Source of the DNA: Jiangella rhizosphaerae
GTDB taxonomy: Bacteria > Actinomycetota > Actinomycetes > Jiangellales > Jiangellaceae
DNA length: 62,759 bases
Direction of reading: 5' to 3'
NCBI RefSeq assembly: GCF_003579925.1
Contig: NZ_QUAL01000008.1
Span: forward strand, 1-62,759
Below the pieces are notes generated by a model that made no database searches, was not told the origin of the DNA, and saw only the letters and a list, made by a program, of their open reading frames with translations. Of this stretch, positions 26,698-35,580 are shown in pieces (the stretch's first letter is position 1; each line of letters opens with the position of its first letter). The translations under genes and the position numbers were made by a program.

Positions 26698-26736
26698 TGT
26701 TGACGCTCAGGCCAATTGTTGGCCTGAGCGTCAACA
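26698..26736 (-). terminator. Strong 16-base-pair hairpin after the sialidase-like gene
   Basis: TGTTGACGCTCAGGCC at 26698-26713 and its exact reverse complement at 26721-26736 flank a 7-base AATTGTT loop that can add two more A-T pairs. No U-tract follows on either strand. It lies 31 bases beyond the sialidase-like stop codon, so termination is the simplest role. The perfect symmetry would also suit a protein-binding operator for the XRE gene starting at 26560. Confidence 0.6.
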
Positions 26737-26766
26737 TGCCGGAACAGGACCTCCCCACCCCCAGCG

Positions 26767-29004
26767 TCAGGACTGCTCGACGTCGTCGATGAGGAAATGG
26801 TCGTACTGGCTGGACGTGCCGCTGGAGGAGAACTGGTGGCCGCTCAGCGCGGTCAGGCCGGGCGTCGACGGGCGGACGGTGCCGACGGAGGCACCGCCGA
26901 CGAAGACCTCGGCGCCATCGAGCGTGGCCTCGACCCGGACCTCGTGCCAGACCCGCTGCGGCGCGGTCGCCGCGGGCGCGATCTTCGTCCAGGTCTTCGT
27001 CTCGTACGAGTACCAGCCGATGCTGCCGTCGGCGCCGATGTTGAGGTGGTACGCGGGCACGCCGGTCGCGTCGGCCGTCGAGCCCAGCGTGGTGAACGCG
27101 AACCCGCGGGCGTAGCCGATCGAGTTCACCCGGAACGCCAGTGTCTGCTCCGAGGCCGGCTCGGACTCCCAGCGTGCGGTCGCGATCTTGTCGGTCCAGG
27201 CATCGGCCAGGCGCATGACGTGGCGGGAGTCGTCGACGTCGAAGTCGGTGACGGCGGCGCCGATCGCGCCGGTGTAGCCGCGCGGCACCTGGCCGACCGG
27301 GTCGTTCTCGAACGAGTCGACCGTGGAGTATAGCTCGAGCTCGCCGAGGAACTCCGGGCCCTGCGGGTCGGTGTCGGCGACGGTGACCCGCACGTGCCGC
27401 GCCCGCACGTCCGGCACCGGGTAGTACGTCTGGGTGTACGACGTGATCGTGCCGGTGTCGACGACCTCGGTCCAGGTGGTGCCGTCCGTCGACACCTCGA
27501 CGCGGGCGGCGCCGGGCGCGCCGTGCTGCAGCGCCAGGCCGATCTGGTTCAGCGTGTACTCGCGGTCCAGGTTCACGGTGTAGACGCCCTCGCCACGGAC
27601 GGACCGGAAGACCGCGGCCGAGGCCCAGTCGGTGCTGCCGTCGATGGCGCCGAGCGGGCTCGTCTCGGGCAGCCGCGGCGTCGTGTGCGTCATGGTCGTG
27701 TCGACGGTGACGGTGCCGGCCTCGACCTTGCCGAGCAGGTCGATCTTGCCGACGTTGGGGCCGACGACGTCGACGAACTTCTTCCACACGCGGTACTCGC
27801 CGTCGATGGTGAATCCGGCGTCGGTCTCGGGGCAGCCCCAGCTGGGCGCGCAGTTGTCGCCGACCACCAGCACCCGGTTGGCGGCCACCACCGCGTGGGC
27901 GCCGTTGCCGGACGAGCCGTGGTTGCGCTGGAACGCTTGGTTGACCCGCGGGTGGTTGACGTAGGTCCGCTGCGCCTGCTCGAACCGGTGGCCGAGACCG
28001 TCGGGCGAGATCGCGATCCAGTTGTCCGGCCGCCCGAACGTCAGCGTCATGATGCCGTTGGGCAGCAGCCGCAGCACCGGCATCACACCGGTCGTCGGGG
28101 CGGGCTCGCCGGAGGCGGTCGTGAGCCGCAGCGGCTCCGGACGCGTCCAGGTGCGGCCGTCGTCGGTCGAGCGGTTCGTGTACAGCGGGCCGAGGCTCAC
28201 GCCCGGGCCGCCGGTGCGGTGGACGGCGACGAGGTCGCCGTTGGCGGCCCGCTCGATGCCGGACTCCCCCATCCACAGCCCGTCGGTGAACGAGGCAACC
28301 GTCGCGTAGCGGTGCCACGTCGCCCCGCCGTCGGTGCTGCGGGCCAGCTCCGTGCGGTAGCCGGGGTCGCCCTCGTACGTCGTGTAGTACGTCATCAGCA
28401 GCGCGCCGTCGGCGGCGTAGAAGATGTCGCGGTGCACGCGGATGCCGCGGTCGAACTTCGTGGGATCGAAGGTCAGGTCCGTGGTGAACGTGGACGGCAG
28501 GTCCCGCCACGTGCTGCCGTTGTCCGTCGAGCGGCGGGCGATCAGCTCGACACTGTGCTCGTCGATCACCCGCTTCGGGATGAACTCCACGCCGAGGATC
28601 GACCCGTCGCGCAGCTTGGAGAACCACCCGGCGCCGGTCTCGGCGTTGACGCCGCTGGGGAAGGTGTAGCCGCCGTCGTCGGAGAGGACCATCGACGCCT
28701 CGCTGTCGGCGGCCGCGACGTCCTCGTTGGACTGCCAGGTCATCTGCACGCGGCGGACCGGCAGGCCGTCGCCGCCGACGGCGTCGAACGCCTCGGCGGT
28801 GGCGTTGCCGCCGATCACGCCGGGCGGCGGCTCGAACACGGTGGTGTGGTCGTGCTGGGCGATGACGTAGCCGTTCGGGTCGGCGCCGTCGGTGGGGACG
28901 TCGATGTCGCCCGCCGACGGCGCGGTGGCCGGGATCAGCGATGCGACGCCGGCGAGCGCGACACCAGCGGCGAGCGCGACGGACCGGGACCGGGACACGC
29001 GCAT
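26767..29004 (-). CDS. Secreted sialidase-like (BNR propeller) protein with discoidin and LamG-like domains
   Basis: A 745-residue secreted protein. A signal peptide (RSVALAAGVALAGVASLIPATA) precedes a beta-propeller with several Asp-box (BNR) repeats: SDDGGYTF, STDNGSTW, STDGGATW, STDDGRTW. A discoidin/F5-8C-like domain covers about residues 415-540, and a concanavalin/LamG-like domain about 545-742. BNR propellers occur in sialidases and other exo-glycosidases. The sialidase catalytic Arg triad cannot be verified by eye, so the substrate is open. It is the last of three minus-strand glycosidase-like genes, 38 bases after the previous one. A strong hairpin follows it. Confidence 0.88.
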   Translation of the reverse strand: MRVSRSRSVALAAGVALAGVASLIPATAPSAGDIDVPTDGADPNGYVIAQHDHTTVFEPPPGVIGGNATAEAFDAVGGDGLPVRRVQMTWQSNEDVAAADSEASMVLSDDGGYTFPSGVNAETGAGWFSKLRDGSILGVEFIPKRVIDEHSVELIARRSTDNGSTWRDLPSTFTTDLTFDPTKFDRGIRVHRDIFYAADGALLMTYYTTYEGDPGYRTELARSTDGGATWHRYATVASFTDGLWMGESGIERAANGDLVAVHRTGGPGVSLGPLYTNRSTDDGRTWTRPEPLRLTTASGEPAPTTGVMPVLRLLPNGIMTLTFGRPDNWIAISPDGLGHRFEQAQRTYVNHPRVNQAFQRNHGSSGNGAHAVVAANRVLVVGDNCAPSWGCPETDAGFTIDGEYRVWKKFVDVVGPNVGKIDLLGKVEAGTVTVDTTMTHTTPRLPETSPLGAIDGSTDWASAAVFRSVRGEGVYTVNLDREYTLNQIGLALQHGAPGAARVEVSTDGTTWTEVVDTGTITSYTQTYYPVPDVRARHVRVTVADTDPQGPEFLGELELYSTVDSFENDPVGQVPRGYTGAIGAAVTDFDVDDSRHVMRLADAWTDKIATARWESEPASEQTLAFRVNSIGYARGFAFTTLGSTADATGVPAYHLNIGADGSIGWYSYETKTWTKIAPAATAPQRVWHEVRVEATLDGAEVFVGGASVGTVRPSTPGLTALSGHQFSSSGTSSQYDHFLIDDVEQS

Positions 29005-29042
29005 GGGCAGCCTCCGAGGGTCGGTGGAATGTCGTTCGGGAC

Positions 29043-31073
29043 TCAGCCGGCTACCCAGTAGGAGTAGAGGTCGGCGTTGACCAGGTGGAAGCGGAACTTG
29101 ACCTGCTGCCCGGCGAGGCCGGCCAGCGAGGCGTTGCCCTTCCACTTCACCTGGGCGGACAGCTGGTCGCCCTTGATCGCCACCGCGTCGGCGGCGGTGA
29201 AGCCCGGGATGGGCGTCCCCTCGGCGTCGAGGACCTCGACCACCAGGCTGCCGCCCTCGTGCACGACGGCGTTGACGTGGAGCTGTCCGCCGTCGAAGAC
29301 GACCGGCTTGGTGGTGATCTCACCCGGGTCGCCCAGGCCGGGCAGCGACGCGTTGGTCATCGACGCGAAGCCGTCGCGGCGCCAAGTCGCCAGGCCGACC
29401 TGCCCGAAGTGCTGATCGCGGTTCGGGTCGGCGGGGTCGGCGCCGCCGTGGCCGTTCTGGAAGCCGGCGTAGTACATCGAGATCTTCTCGTCGTCGACCA
29501 GGATGTTCGACGCGGTGTACAGCGCGCCGTCGTCCCACGCGCCGCCCCGGCTGGGCTCGAGCAGCGGGTCGCGCTCCGGCCGCTCCCAGCGCAGCAGGTC
29601 GCGCGACGTCGCCAGCTGCGGCAGCACCGGGCCGTCGGCGGCGCTGGCGTACTGGCCGGAGGTGTAGTCGGTGGTCAGGAACACCCACGGGACACCGATG
29701 TAGGTGCTCTCGTACGGCAACACCGGCATACCGTAGATCTGCCCCTCGACCCCGCCGATGGCCTCGGCGGCGCCGTCGTCGGCGGAGTCGCCCATGACCG
29801 CGAGCTGCGGCGTCGTCCAGTTCACGAGGTCGGGGCTGGTGGAGACGAACGCCGACCGCTCGTAGGTGCCCGGCGTGCGCGAGGTGAACATCCGCTTCTT
29901 GATCGTCGCGATGTACAGCTGCGCGTCCGGGTCCCAGGTGGTCTGGGCGACGTCGCCGTCGTTGAGCAGGTGCGCCGCCTGCAGCGGCGTCCAGTTGTAG
30001 CCGTCGGGCGACTTCCAGCCGTAGTAGCCGTTGCCGCCCGGAACGCCCGGCGCCGGCTGCGACTTCATGAGGAAGTACTTCCGGTCCGCGGGAGCGTCGG
30101 GGTTGTACGTGACGTGCGCTCCGCTGCCGGCCAGCACGATGTTCGTCTCAGAGGCCGGGATGTCCTTGTAGCCGACGCCCGAGACCGTCGAGCGGCCCAC
30201 GGGCTTGTCCCAGGTCAGGCCGTCGGAGCTCTCGGCGTAGCAGGTGTGGTAGTGCGGCGCCTGGTCGTTGTAGCACGTGTACCACATGCGGTAGAGGCCG
30301 TCGATGACGTAGACCGAGCCGTAGGTGTAGGCGCTGGCCTCCCACGGCCGGTCCGGCCGCAGCACCGGGCGCTCCAGCTTGTCACCCGGGTGCACCACGC
30401 GCTCGACGTCGTGGGCGGACTCGATCCGGTAGTCGTCGAGGAACAGTTCGCGCTCGGAGCCCAGCTCCGGGTCGTACGGCGGCGGCGCGCTGGTGAGCAC
30501 GGCCTCGTCCCAGTACGAGATGCCCGCGGCGGCCTGCGAGCCGTAGATGTGCGCCGTCACGTGGGCGGTGTTCGGCGGGGCGACACCGGTGACGGTGACC
30601 TCCTGCCAGTCCGTGCTGAAGGCCGGTTCGACGTGGGTGACGCCGATGCGGTTGCGGTCGAAGTCCCAGAACTCCAGGTAGAGCCAGGCCGGCGTGCCGC
30701 TGCGGCCCTTGACGTTGGCCGTGAGCGTGTACTCGTCGCCCGCGGTGGCGACGATGCGCTCGCTGCGCACCGACACCGCCGTGCCCGCGACGTCGTTGAT
30801 CTCCAGCGAGCCCAGGCCGGCGGTCCGGTAGGCCTGCAGGTTGACGATGTTGGCGCCGTCGGCGTTGCCCTCGACGCCCCACCCGATCGGGTGGCCGCTG
30901 CGGTTGCCCACGTCGAAGGCGCCGTTCTGCAGGAGCAGGCCGGGGGCGCCGACGACGGGCTGCGGCAGCGGCTGGGCGGACACGAGCACGACGGAGGACA
31001 GGGCGACGGCGGCGGTGACGGCGCCGGCGAGGGCGGTGCCGCGGACGAGACGGCGACGGGGACGGCGATTCAT
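29043..31073 (-). CDS. Secreted five-bladed beta-propeller glycosidase-like protein
   Basis: A 676-residue secreted protein. The N terminus has a twin-Arg-like RRPRRRLVRG followed by a hydrophobic signal segment. A carbohydrate-binding-module-like beta-sandwich covers about residues 48-180 (LLQNGAFDVG, SLEINDVAGTAV). A GH32/GH43/GH130-like propeller runs to the C terminus (GLYRMWYTCYNDQA, SSDGLTWDKPVG, KISMYYAGFQNGHGG). Catalytic acids cannot be fixed by eye. Its promoter-like TTGACA is part of the 13-base word shared with the GH36 promoter, suggesting joint control. It probably acts outside the cell on a plant or microbial glycan. Confidence 0.82.
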   Translation of the reverse strand: MNRRPRRRLVRGTALAGAVTAAVALSSVVLVSAQPLPQPVVGAPGLLLQNGAFDVGNRSGHPIGWGVEGNADGANIVNLQAYRTAGLGSLEINDVAGTAVSVRSERIVATAGDEYTLTANVKGRSGTPAWLYLEFWDFDRNRIGVTHVEPAFSTDWQEVTVTGVAPPNTAHVTAHIYGSQAAAGISYWDEAVLTSAPPPYDPELGSERELFLDDYRIESAHDVERVVHPGDKLERPVLRPDRPWEASAYTYGSVYVIDGLYRMWYTCYNDQAPHYHTCYAESSDGLTWDKPVGRSTVSGVGYKDIPASETNIVLAGSGAHVTYNPDAPADRKYFLMKSQPAPGVPGGNGYYGWKSPDGYNWTPLQAAHLLNDGDVAQTTWDPDAQLYIATIKKRMFTSRTPGTYERSAFVSTSPDLVNWTTPQLAVMGDSADDGAAEAIGGVEGQIYGMPVLPYESTYIGVPWVFLTTDYTSGQYASAADGPVLPQLATSRDLLRWERPERDPLLEPSRGGAWDDGALYTASNILVDDEKISMYYAGFQNGHGGADPADPNRDQHFGQVGLATWRRDGFASMTNASLPGLGDPGEITTKPVVFDGGQLHVNAVVHEGGSLVVEVLDAEGTPIPGFTAADAVAIKGDQLSAQVKWKGNASLAGLAGQQVKFRFHLVNADLYSYWVAG

Positions 31074-31112
31074 GGGCGACTCCCGGTTCGACGGTGCGGG
31101 ATGCGTCGTCGA

Positions 31113-31142
31113 ACGATGCGCAGAACGCCGTTCCATGTCAAG
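31113..31142 (-). promoter_or_regulatory. Promoter of the propeller gene carrying the shared CTTGACATGGAAC word
   Basis: On the minus strand CTTGACATGGAAC spans 31142-31130. TTGACA (31141-31136) is followed after 17 bases by CATCGT (31118-31113). The -35 contains the stop codon of the upstream gene. The same 13 bases occur at 33420-33432 in front of the GH36 gene. Confidence 0.5.
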
Positions 31143-33384
31143 ATTCGCCCGGTTCGCGGACGAGCTCCACCCACGTGACGGGCGCGCCGTCGACGGCCGT
31201 CGACAGCGGGAGGACGAGCCGGCCGCCCCGGGCCGCGCGGGACGTCTCGTGCCGGTCACCGTCGAGCGTGTGTACGACGACGTCGACCCGTTCTCCGTCG
31301 GGCAGGAAGGTCAGGACGAGCTCGCCGTCGCCGCGGGGCACCACGCCGATCCGCCGGGCCGCCGCCAGTCCGCCGCCGTCGACGGAGCCCACGGCCACGG
31401 CCACATCCGTGCTGAGCAGGTCGCCGAACTCGCGCACGCCCGGCGCCCCCAGGAACCCGCCCGGCCGCAGTACGACCAGCACCGGCTCGCCGTCCTCGAT
31501 CCGCACCCACGACGACGACCGCGCGCCGGTGACCGGCCCGAGCCCGGACGCGCCGATCGCGTCGACCCGGAACCGGGCCCGCCGGCGCGACAGCCGGGTC
31601 AGTCCGTTGTGCAGCGCCACCAGCTCGGGCGGGCACGTGCTGTCGGAGAGGTCGCCCGTGAAGCTGCCCAGCATGCCGAGCGGGCCGCAGGCGACCGAGT
31701 CGAACCAGATGTCGGCCTGGTGCACCCAGTCGTATCCGCCGGAGCCGTAGCCGGCGACGCCGAGCTCCGCGAGCAGCCGGCTGAAGAACAGCCGCCGGTT
31801 GACCTCGGCGTGGTACTCCGGCGCGTTCATCCAGAGGTCGTCGACGCTGTGCAGGTCGACATACGGCGCGAACAGCGGGGAGAGCGCGTAGTACATGACG
31901 ACGACGTCCGGATCGGCCGCCCGCAGCGCACCGACGACGACCTCGAGCGCGAGGCCGAGCAGCCGCTCGCCCGCGTACTCCAGGTCGGCCGGTGCGCACA
32001 GCGTCAGGTCCGGGATCTCGTAGCCGAAGTCGAACTTCACCAGGGCGGGCCGGTACCGCGCGACGAACGCGGCGATCCGCTCGCGCAGCACCGCCCGCAC
32101 GCCGGCGCGGGTGACGTCGAACAGGAAGTACGGCGCGTCGGCGGGGCCGAGCACGACCGGCTCGCCGTCGCGCCCACGCAGCAGGTCCGCGCTGGTCAGC
32201 CCGTGCGTCGCCGGGTCGTCGCAGCGCAGGAACGCCGCCCACAGGCCGACGCGGCGCCCGTGACCGCGGATGCGCTCCAGCGTCCGCTCGAACTCGGGAA
32301 AGCGATCCTCGGCGTGTTCGAGCTTGCCGTACTCGCCCTCCCACTTGTCGTCGACGACGACCATGCCGACGTCGAGCCCGGAGTCGACGAGCTGCGTGTG
32401 GATCGCATCGAGACTCGCCTGGTCGAACCGCTGCGACGCGGTGCCCGCGGCGAGCTGGGCGCCCCACGTGTTGAACTGCGACGCCGTCGCCGCCGCCAGC
32501 TTCGCCGGTGACGGCGCCGGCACCGTGACGATCCCGCTCTCGGCCAGCGCCCGCTGGTAGGCGCGGATCGCCTCGGGGTAGTCGGCCCCGAACGTCCACA
32601 CCAGGGGTGCGCCGAGCTCGAAGCGCCCCGGGCCGCGCAGGTGGCCCCACAGGTCGCCACGCAGCTGGAGCACCGGCGCGAACCGCTCGTCGTGCAGCCG
32701 GAGCAGCAGGTCGCCGGCCGGCAGCTCGCCCAGGCCGAGGCAGAACGCGTCGCTCAGCTTCGACGTCATCGCACCCACCTCGACGGGGTGGGGCGAGGAG
32801 TCCAGGCCGGCGACGTAGTGGGCCGGCAGGCCCCATTGCTGGCGCACCCGGACCTCGCCGCCCCCGCCGCGGCCGAGCCAGGTGGTGGTGTCGAGCTTGG
32901 CCTGGGTCTGGATCACCGGGCTCACGACCGCCGAGCCGGACACACCGGGGTGGATGAGATACCGGCACCGGAGTCCGGGGGCCGGCCGGCCGTCGTCGGT
33001 GCCGGTCTCGCGGGCGAACCAGTGCAGCGAGATGACGTCGGCGGCGCCGGCCATCGTGTAGCCGACCGGTTCGAGCCAGCAGCGCTCGGGCTCGAACCGC
33101 CAGCGCAACTCCAGCTCGTCGGCTCCGTTCACGCCCGCGTAGCGCACAGTGACCCGGTGGGCGGCGAGGACGACGTCGTCGACGCGGCCGGGCGCCCAGG
33201 CCGGCGGCGCTTCGCCCCGGACGGCGCACGTCAGCACGGCCGGCTGCATCGGCCCGGCCACGACCGTCCGCCCGTGCGGATCGGCCAGAACGAACACGTC
33301 GTCGGATTCGGACCAGGTCCAGGTATAGGTCGCCGCGACCACCCGCACGGTGTCGGCGTCGCGGACCGGCTGCGGACTCGGCAT
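31138..33384 (-). CDS. Clan GH-D (GH36/GH31-like) glycosidase, cytoplasmic
   Basis: A 748-residue protein without a signal peptide. An N-terminal beta-rich domain (about 1-310) precedes a TIM barrel with features of alpha-galactosidase-clan enzymes. These are FNTWGAQLAAG at the barrel start, VGMVVVDDKWEGEYGKLE, RVGLWAAFLRCDDP, and LVKFDFGYEIPD carrying the likely nucleophile Asp. YGSGGYDWVHQADIWFDS and a beta-sandwich C-terminal domain follow. Exact specificity cannot be read. It starts 72 bases from the divergent GH36 gene, and the two probably handle the same oligosaccharide. Confidence 0.8.
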   Translation of the reverse strand: MPSPQPVRDADTVRVVAATYTWTWSESDDVFVLADPHGRTVVAGPMQPAVLTCAVRGEAPPAWAPGRVDDVVLAAHRVTVRYAGVNGADELELRWRFEPERCWLEPVGYTMAGAADVISLHWFARETGTDDGRPAPGLRCRYLIHPGVSGSAVVSPVIQTQAKLDTTTWLGRGGGGEVRVRQQWGLPAHYVAGLDSSPHPVEVGAMTSKLSDAFCLGLGELPAGDLLLRLHDERFAPVLQLRGDLWGHLRGPGRFELGAPLVWTFGADYPEAIRAYQRALAESGIVTVPAPSPAKLAAATASQFNTWGAQLAAGTASQRFDQASLDAIHTQLVDSGLDVGMVVVDDKWEGEYGKLEHAEDRFPEFERTLERIRGHGRRVGLWAAFLRCDDPATHGLTSADLLRGRDGEPVVLGPADAPYFLFDVTRAGVRAVLRERIAAFVARYRPALVKFDFGYEIPDLTLCAPADLEYAGERLLGLALEVVVGALRAADPDVVVMYYALSPLFAPYVDLHSVDDLWMNAPEYHAEVNRRLFFSRLLAELGVAGYGSGGYDWVHQADIWFDSVACGPLGMLGSFTGDLSDSTCPPELVALHNGLTRLSRRRARFRVDAIGASGLGPVTGARSSSWVRIEDGEPVLVVLRPGGFLGAPGVREFGDLLSTDVAVAVGSVDGGGLAAARRIGVVPRGDGELVLTFLPDGERVDVVVHTLDGDRHETSRAARGGRLVLPLSTAVDGAPVTWVELVREPGES

Positions 33385-33419
33385 GGTGTCGTCTCCTGTC
33401 GTCGACGGCGAGACGAAAC

Positions 33420-33451
33420 CTTGACATGGAACATCGTCCCACGTCTAGGGT
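33420..33451 (+). promoter_or_regulatory. Promoter of the GH36 operon, leaderless, with shared CTTGACATGGAAC word
   Basis: TTGACA (33421-33426) and TAGGGT (33446-33451) are separated by 19 bases, and the GTG start codon follows only five bases after the -10. The mRNA is therefore probably leaderless. CTTGACATGGAAC at 33420-33432 is identical to 31142-31130 on the other strand. Confidence 0.55.
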
Positions 33452-33456
33452 TGCGG

Positions 33457-35565
33457 GTGGCCGATCCTCCGTCGATCCTGCATCTGCCCGACGACGCCTT
33501 CCTGCTGCGCGGCGACGGGTTCGCCTACGCGCTGGCCGTCACCCCCGGCGGCGACCTCCGGCACCTGCACTGGGGCGGCCCGATCGAGCCCGCCGACGTC
33601 GGCGTGCTGCTGACCGACGACGCGCGCGAGTTCGGCTCGAACACGTGGTCCAGCCCGCGGGCGCACACCGAGGAGCTGGTCGCGCACGGCGGCCGGCGTC
33701 TGGACGAGTCCGCACTCAAGGTCGAGTTCGCCGACGGCGTCCGCGCGCTGGACCTCGCCGCCGAGTCGACGGCCGTGAGCGGCGACGAGCTGACCGTCCG
33801 GCTCGCCGACCGGCACTACCCGTTCGCCGCCGAGCTGCACTACCGGGTCCGCGGCGGCGCGCTGGAGCGGTGGACGACGCTGGTCAACGACGGTGACGCG
33901 CCGATCGTGCTGGACCGGGCGTACTCCGCCGGCTGGGCGCTGCCGTGGCAGCCGCGCTGGGTGGCCACCTGGCTGGCGGGTGCGTATGCGGCCGAGACGC
34001 AGCTGACCCGGCGGGAGCTCGGTCCGGGCCGGCTGGTGCTGGAGTCGCGCCGCGGCATCCCCGGGCATGCCGCGCAGCCCTGGCTCGCGCTCGACGCCGG
34101 CGACGAGGCGCGGGCCAGCGACGAGGCCGGCGCGGTCTGGAGCGTCGCGCTGGCGTGGAGCGGCTCCTGGCGGCTGACCGCCGAACTCGCGGCCGACGGC
34201 CGGCTGCACGTCACCGCCGGCGTCAACGACTTCGACCTGCGGCACCCACTGCCGCCCGGCACGTCGTGGACGACCCCCGTCACCGTCGGCGTGTTCGCCG
34301 CCGCCGGGCACGACGAGCTCACCGACCGCTGGCACGCCTACGAGCGCACGCACGTGGTGCCGCGCCCGGACGCCGTCCGGCCGGTGCTCTACAACAGCTG
34401 GGAGGCGACCTTCTTCGACGTCCGGCCGGAGTCGCAGCTGGAGCTGGCCCGCCGGGCCGCCGCGCTGGGCGCGGAGCTGTTCGTCGTCGACGACGGCTGG
34501 TTCGCCGGCCGCGAGGACGAGAGCGCCGGCGTCGGCGACTGGACGCCGGACCGGTCGGCCTTCCCCGACGGCTTGAAGCCGCTGGCCGACGAGGTCCAAG
34601 CGCTGGGCATGCGGTTCGGCGTGTGGGTCGAGCCGGAGGCCGTCAGCCCGGACAGCGACCTGTTCCGTGCCCACCCGGACTGGATCTACCAGTGGCCGAC
34701 GCGCCCGCGCACGCTCGCCCGCCAGACCCACCTGCTGGCGCTGAGCCGGCCGGACGTCCGCGCGCATCTGGTCCAGGCGCTGGACGCGCTGCTGTCGTCG
34801 GCGCCGATCGACGCGCTGAAGTGGGACCTCAACCGGCCGCTCACCGAGGCGTCGTCCGGCCTCGAGGGCGCCGGCTCGGTCTGGGTCGAGCACGTCGAGG
34901 GGTTCTACGAGGTCCTGGACCGGGTGCGCGAGCGGCACCCGGGTGTCTGGATCGAGAGCTGCGCGTCCGGCGGCGGCCGGGCCGACCTCGGCGTGCTGTC
35001 GCGTGCCGAATGGGTCTGGCCCAGCGACAACACCGACGCACTGGAGCGGCTGGCGATCCAGCACGGGTACGCGTACGCCCACTCGCCGCACACGATGATG
35101 GCGTGGGTCACCGACTCCCCGACGTACCTCACCAAGCGGGAGATCCCGTTGCGGTTCCGGTTCCACTCGGCGATGACCGGGCTGCTGGGGGTCGGCGGCA
35201 ACCTGGCCGAGTGGTCCGACGCCGACCTGGCCGCCGCCGCGGAGTACGTCGCCCAGTACAAGCGGATCCGCGCGACGGTGCAGTTCGGCACGCTGCGGCG
35301 GCTGTCCGGGGCGCCGGACGACGTGACGGCGCTGAGCTACCTCGCGCCGGACGGCGCCCAGGTCGCGGTGTTCGCGTTCGCGCCGTCGGTGCGGCGGCTG
35401 CGCCGGACGGTGCTGCTGCGGCTGCGCGGCCTCGACCCCGCCGCGGTGTACGCCGACGCCGCGACGGGAACCCGGTACAGCGGCGCACTGCTCCACCACC
35501 ACGGCCTGCGGGTCGCCCTGACCGGCGACTACGCCAGCGAGCTCGTCGTCCTCGACCGCATCTGA
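33457..35565 (+). CDS. GH36 alpha-galactosidase
   Basis: A 702-residue, signal-less retaining alpha-galactosidase of family GH36, about the usual length. An N-terminal supersandwich domain (about 1-310) precedes the catalytic barrel, which starts at YNSWEATFFDV and contains LFVVDDGWFAGRED. The nucleophile is Asp457 in KWDLNRP, the acid/base is Asp524 in WPSDNTDA, and ESCASGGGRADLG carries substrate-binding residues. It hydrolyses terminal alpha-galactosides such as raffinose-type sugars inside the cell. The start is taken as the GTG just after a good -10, with no ribosome site, implying a leaderless message. It is followed at 15 bases by the PIG-L-like gene, so it heads a plus-strand operon. 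Confidence 0.93.
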   Translation: MADPPSILHLPDDAFLLRGDGFAYALAVTPGGDLRHLHWGGPIEPADVGVLLTDDAREFGSNTWSSPRAHTEELVAHGGRRLDESALKVEFADGVRALDLAAESTAVSGDELTVRLADRHYPFAAELHYRVRGGALERWTTLVNDGDAPIVLDRAYSAGWALPWQPRWVATWLAGAYAAETQLTRRELGPGRLVLESRRGIPGHAAQPWLALDAGDEARASDEAGAVWSVALAWSGSWRLTAELAADGRLHVTAGVNDFDLRHPLPPGTSWTTPVTVGVFAAAGHDELTDRWHAYERTHVVPRPDAVRPVLYNSWEATFFDVRPESQLELARRAAALGAELFVVDDGWFAGREDESAGVGDWTPDRSAFPDGLKPLADEVQALGMRFGVWVEPEAVSPDSDLFRAHPDWIYQWPTRPRTLARQTHLLALSRPDVRAHLVQALDALLSSAPIDALKWDLNRPLTEASSGLEGAGSVWVEHVEGFYEVLDRVRERHPGVWIESCASGGGRADLGVLSRAEWVWPSDNTDALERLAIQHGYAYAHSPHTMMAWVTDSPTYLTKREIPLRFRFHSAMTGLLGVGGNLAEWSDADLAAAAEYVAQYKRIRATVQFGTLRRLSGAPDDVTALSYLAPDGAQVAVFAFAPSVRRLRRTVLLRLRGLDPAAVYADAATGTRYSGALLHHHGLRVALTGDYASELVVLDRI

Positions 35566-35580
35566 CCCCCGGAGACTGCC

